Under the pieces are notes generated by a model, which saw only the letters and a list, made by a program, of their open reading frames with translations, was not told where the DNA came from and made no database searches. The translations under genes were made by a program, and so were the position numbers. Source: Bacillota bacterium (lineage in GTDB: Bacteria > Bacillota > Clostridia > Peptostreptococcales > Anaerovoracaceae). Taken from it: 7,111 nucleotides of DNA. This document shows, one piece after another, positions 5,447 through 7,111 of this stretch (positions are counted from its first letter, which is position 1; every line of letters starts with the position of its first letter). The stretch spans positions 1 through 7,111 of the forward strand of contig JABUTE010000276.1 of the NCBI GenBank assembly GCA_021443825.1, written 5' to 3'.

Positions 5447-6943
5447 ATGAACGAAAAAAAATACATTCTCGCCCTGGATGAGGGAACCACCAGCTGCAGA
5501 GCGATCCTGTTCGATCGCAGCGGTGAAGCCATCTCTGTCTGCCAGCAGGAATTTACCCAGTTCTTTCCAAGACCCGGCTGGGTGGAGCACGATGCCGAAG
5601 AGATCTGGAATGCCCAGCTGGCGGTCGCTCGCTGCGCCATCGAAAAGGCCGGCGCCTCCTGCGAAGACATCGCCGCTATCGGCATCACCAATCAGCGGGA
5701 GACAACTGTCGTATGGGACAAACACACGGGAAAGCCCGTCTGCCATGCCATCGTATGGCAATGCCGCAGAACAGCCGAATATTGCGAGCAGCTGGCTACA
5801 CCGGAAGTATCGAAGCTGATCCGGGAAAAGACCGGTCTTCTGGTGGATCCTTATTTTTCCGGCTCCAAGATCCGCTGGATCCTGGAAAACGTGGAGGGCG
5901 CAAGGGCGGCCGCTGAAAGGGGCGATCTGCTGTTCGGCACCATCGACAGCTGGCTCATCTGGAAGCTGACCGCAGGAAGGGTCCATGCGACGGATTATTC
6001 CAATGCCTCTCGCACCATGCTCTTCAACATCCATGACCTTTGCTGGGACGAAGATATCCTGAAGCTTCTGGATATTCCGGCATCGATGCTTCCCAAAGCG
6101 GAACCCTCGTCGATGGTCTACGCAGAAACGGAAAGCAGTCTTTTCGGAGCTCCCATTCCCATTGCCTCTGCTGCCGGCGATCAGCAGGCCGCCCTGTTCG
6201 GCCAATGCTGCTTTGAGCCCGGCGATGCCAAAAATACCTACGGCACCGGCTGCTTTCTTCTGATGAATACGGGAAGCCGGCCCATCACCTCCGAAAACGG
6301 TCTTGTGACCACCATCGCCTGGGGGCTGGACGGAACGGTCACCTATGCGCTGGAGGGCTCGGTATTCGTTGCGGGAGCTGCACTGCAGTGGCTGCGCGAT
6401 GAAGTGGGGCTCATCGATACGGCGCCGGAATCGGAGGCCCTTGCCCTGCAGGTCACGGATACCGGCGGAGTCTATATGGTTCCCGCCTTTGTGGGTCTGG
6501 GGGCACCTTATTGGGATCCCTATGCGCGGGGCGTTCTCATCGGACTTACCAGAGGCACCGGCCGCAGCCACATCGTCCGGGCGGCTCTGGAAGCCCTTGC
6601 CTACCAGACAAGCGATGTGCTGCGGGCGATGGAAGAAGACTGCGGCGTCGCGTTAAAAAGCCTGAAGGCCGACGGAGGAGCCTCTTCCAACAACTTTCTG
6701 CTGCAATACCAGGCAGATATCAACGGTGCTCCCGTAGAGCGTCCCGGCTGCCTTGAGACCACGGCCTTAGGCGCTGCCTATCTGGCAGGTCTTGCCTGCG
6801 GATTTTGGAGCTCCAGAGAGGATATTCGCGCCAACTGGAGACTTGAAAAGCGCTTTGAACCGCAGATGGATGAGAAAACGCGAACAGAAAAGCTGTCCGG
6901 CTGGAAGCGGGCTGTTGCCGTTTGCAGCGGCTGGGCAAAATAA
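5447..6943 (+). CDS. glpK: Glycerol kinase (ATP:glycerol 3-phosphotransferase)
   Basis: This cytoplasmic enzyme phosphorylates glycerol to sn-glycerol 3-phosphate for glycolysis or lipid synthesis. At 498 residues it has the usual GlpK length and the two-domain FGGY kinase fold. Visible are the N-terminal LALDEGTTSCRA phosphate-binding loop (8-19), glycerol-site residues R84-E85 in ITNQRETT and Y136 in DPYFSG, the FGGY signature YFSGSKIRWIL, HATDYSNASRTM, catalytic Asp245 in AGDQQAALFGQ, YGTGCF, the second FGGY signature region GLTRGTGRSHIVRAALE, and KADGGASSNNF in the C-terminal ATP domain. AAGGAG (5434-5439), overlapping the hemW stop, sits seven bases before the ATG, which suggests coupling to hemW. 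No glpF, glpD or glpP gene is in view. The loop after VYAET (227-234) lacks the His that HPr phosphorylates in other Bacillota GlpK. All catalytic residues look intact. Confidence 0.98.
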   Translation: MNEKKYILALDEGTTSCRAILFDRSGEAISVCQQEFTQFFPRPGWVEHDAEEIWNAQLAVARCAIEKAGASCEDIAAIGITNQRETTVVWDKHTGKPVCHAIVWQCRRTAEYCEQLATPEVSKLIREKTGLLVDPYFSGSKIRWILENVEGARAAAERGDLLFGTIDSWLIWKLTAGRVHATDYSNASRTMLFNIHDLCWDEDILKLLDIPASMLPKAEPSSMVYAETESSLFGAPIPIASAAGDQQAALFGQCCFEPGDAKNTYGTGCFLLMNTGSRPITSENGLVTTIAWGLDGTVTYALEGSVFVAGAALQWLRDEVGLIDTAPESEALALQVTDTGGVYMVPAFVGLGAPYWDPYARGVLIGLTRGTGRSHIVRAALEALAYQTSDVLRAMEEDCGVALKSLKADGGASSNNFLLQYQADINGAPVERPGCLETTALGAAYLAGLACGFWSSREDIRANWRLEKRFEPQMDEKTRTEKLSGWKRAVAVCSGWAK

Positions 6944-6972
6944 ACACGATCTGTTAAAGTGACATTTACCAT

Positions 6973-6980
6973 AGGAGGAG
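6973..6980 (+). promoter_or_regulatory. Strong ribosome binding site of the nitroreductase gene
   Basis: AGGAGGAG, a near-perfect anti-16S match, lies just before the ATG at 6984; the AGGAGG core is five bases from it. It fixes the start of the partial gene at the right edge and predicts strong translation. Confidence 0.85.
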
Positions 6981-6983
6981 AAA

Positions 6984-7111
6984 ATGAACGAAGTATTAAC
7001 TGCCATCAAAGAAAGAAGCTCCATCAGAGCGTATAAGCCCCAGATGCCGGAGCAGGAAAAGCTGGATGCCATCATCAACGCCGGTCTGCAGGCACCTACG
7101 GCAAACAACAA
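6984..7111 (+). CDS. Nitroreductase-family flavoprotein, N-terminal part (runs off right edge)
   Basis: Nitroreductase-family proteins are FMN-dependent, usually homodimeric NAD(P)H oxidoreductases; the substrate cannot be inferred here. Only 42 residues are visible. They show the diagnostic N-terminus: a helix (MNEVLTAIKE), then R11-S-S-I-R15-A-Y17, the FMN-phosphate-binding RSxRxY-type motif, then a spacer helix with EKLDAIINAGLQAPTANN, where the family typically has 'APS/TaxN'. The gene starts 40 bases after glpK with no terminator between, so it is probably read in the same transcript. The function beyond the family, and whether it is intact, cannot be judged. Confidence 0.82.
   Translation, partial: MNEVLTAIKERSSIRAYKPQMPEQEKLDAIINAGLQAPTANN

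Noticed and set aside
5477..5494. DEGTTS instead of the common DQGTTS in the GlpK phosphate-binding loop
   Set aside because: Gln/Glu variation at this position occurs within the kinase family, and the rest of the loop and catalytic residues are intact, so it is not a sign of a dead enzyme.
4832..6571. Open frame of 579 codons on the minus strand, spanning hemW and glpK
   Set aside because: hemW and glpK happen to be in the same reading frame, so one antisense frame stays open across both. No ribosome binding site or recognisable domain.
1..7111. CRISPR arrays, tRNA or rRNA genes, insertion sequences, phage genes
   Set aside because: No regularly spaced repeats, cloverleaf-like sequences, transposase or integrase motifs, or paired terminal inverted repeats were seen on either strand.

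Overview
The window is about 7.1 kb of chromosomal bacterial DNA of moderate GC content. It carries housekeeping genes with strong Shine-Dalgarno sites and compact intrinsic terminators. The S20 and LepA sequences, the Cys-lipobox solute-binding protein and the gene order (rpsT opposed to lepA, with hemW nearby) fit the Bacillota, most likely a Clostridia-like lineage. I cannot name a genus from sequence alone.

Layout: positions 1-194 (minus strand) hold the 5' part of rpsT, which runs off the left edge. Positions 195-388 are a divergent control region with overlapping opposed -10 elements, a perfect palindrome and a T-tract. lepA (389-2200, plus) is intact and ends in a UUCG-tetraloop terminator. 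A gene-poor, AT-richer stretch (2240-2556) then carries a good promoter with an inverted repeat over it. It drives a lipoprotein of the peptide/solute-binding family (2557-4152), which is closed by a second strong terminator. Next is hemW (4283-5434), whose best promoter places the transcription start at or next to the ATG. Twelve bases on follows glpK (5447-6943), and after a further 40 bases the start of a nitroreductase-family gene (6984 to the right edge).

How the genes relate: lepA and hemW are frequent chromosomal neighbours in Bacillota. Here a self-contained solute-binding-protein unit, with its own promoter and terminator and no transporter subunits in view, sits between them. hemW, glpK and the nitroreductase gene appear to form a rightward transcription unit with no visible terminator between them. 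Their products (heme-chaperone-type radical SAM protein, glycerol kinase, flavin oxidoreductase) do not form an obvious pathway.

I found no CRISPR array, tRNA, rRNA, transposon or clearly new system. The most interesting points are the compact rpsT/lepA divergent promoter, the possibly leaderless hemW transcript, a GlpK lacking the histidine used for HPr-dependent activation in other Bacillota, and the solute-binding gene placed between lepA and hemW.
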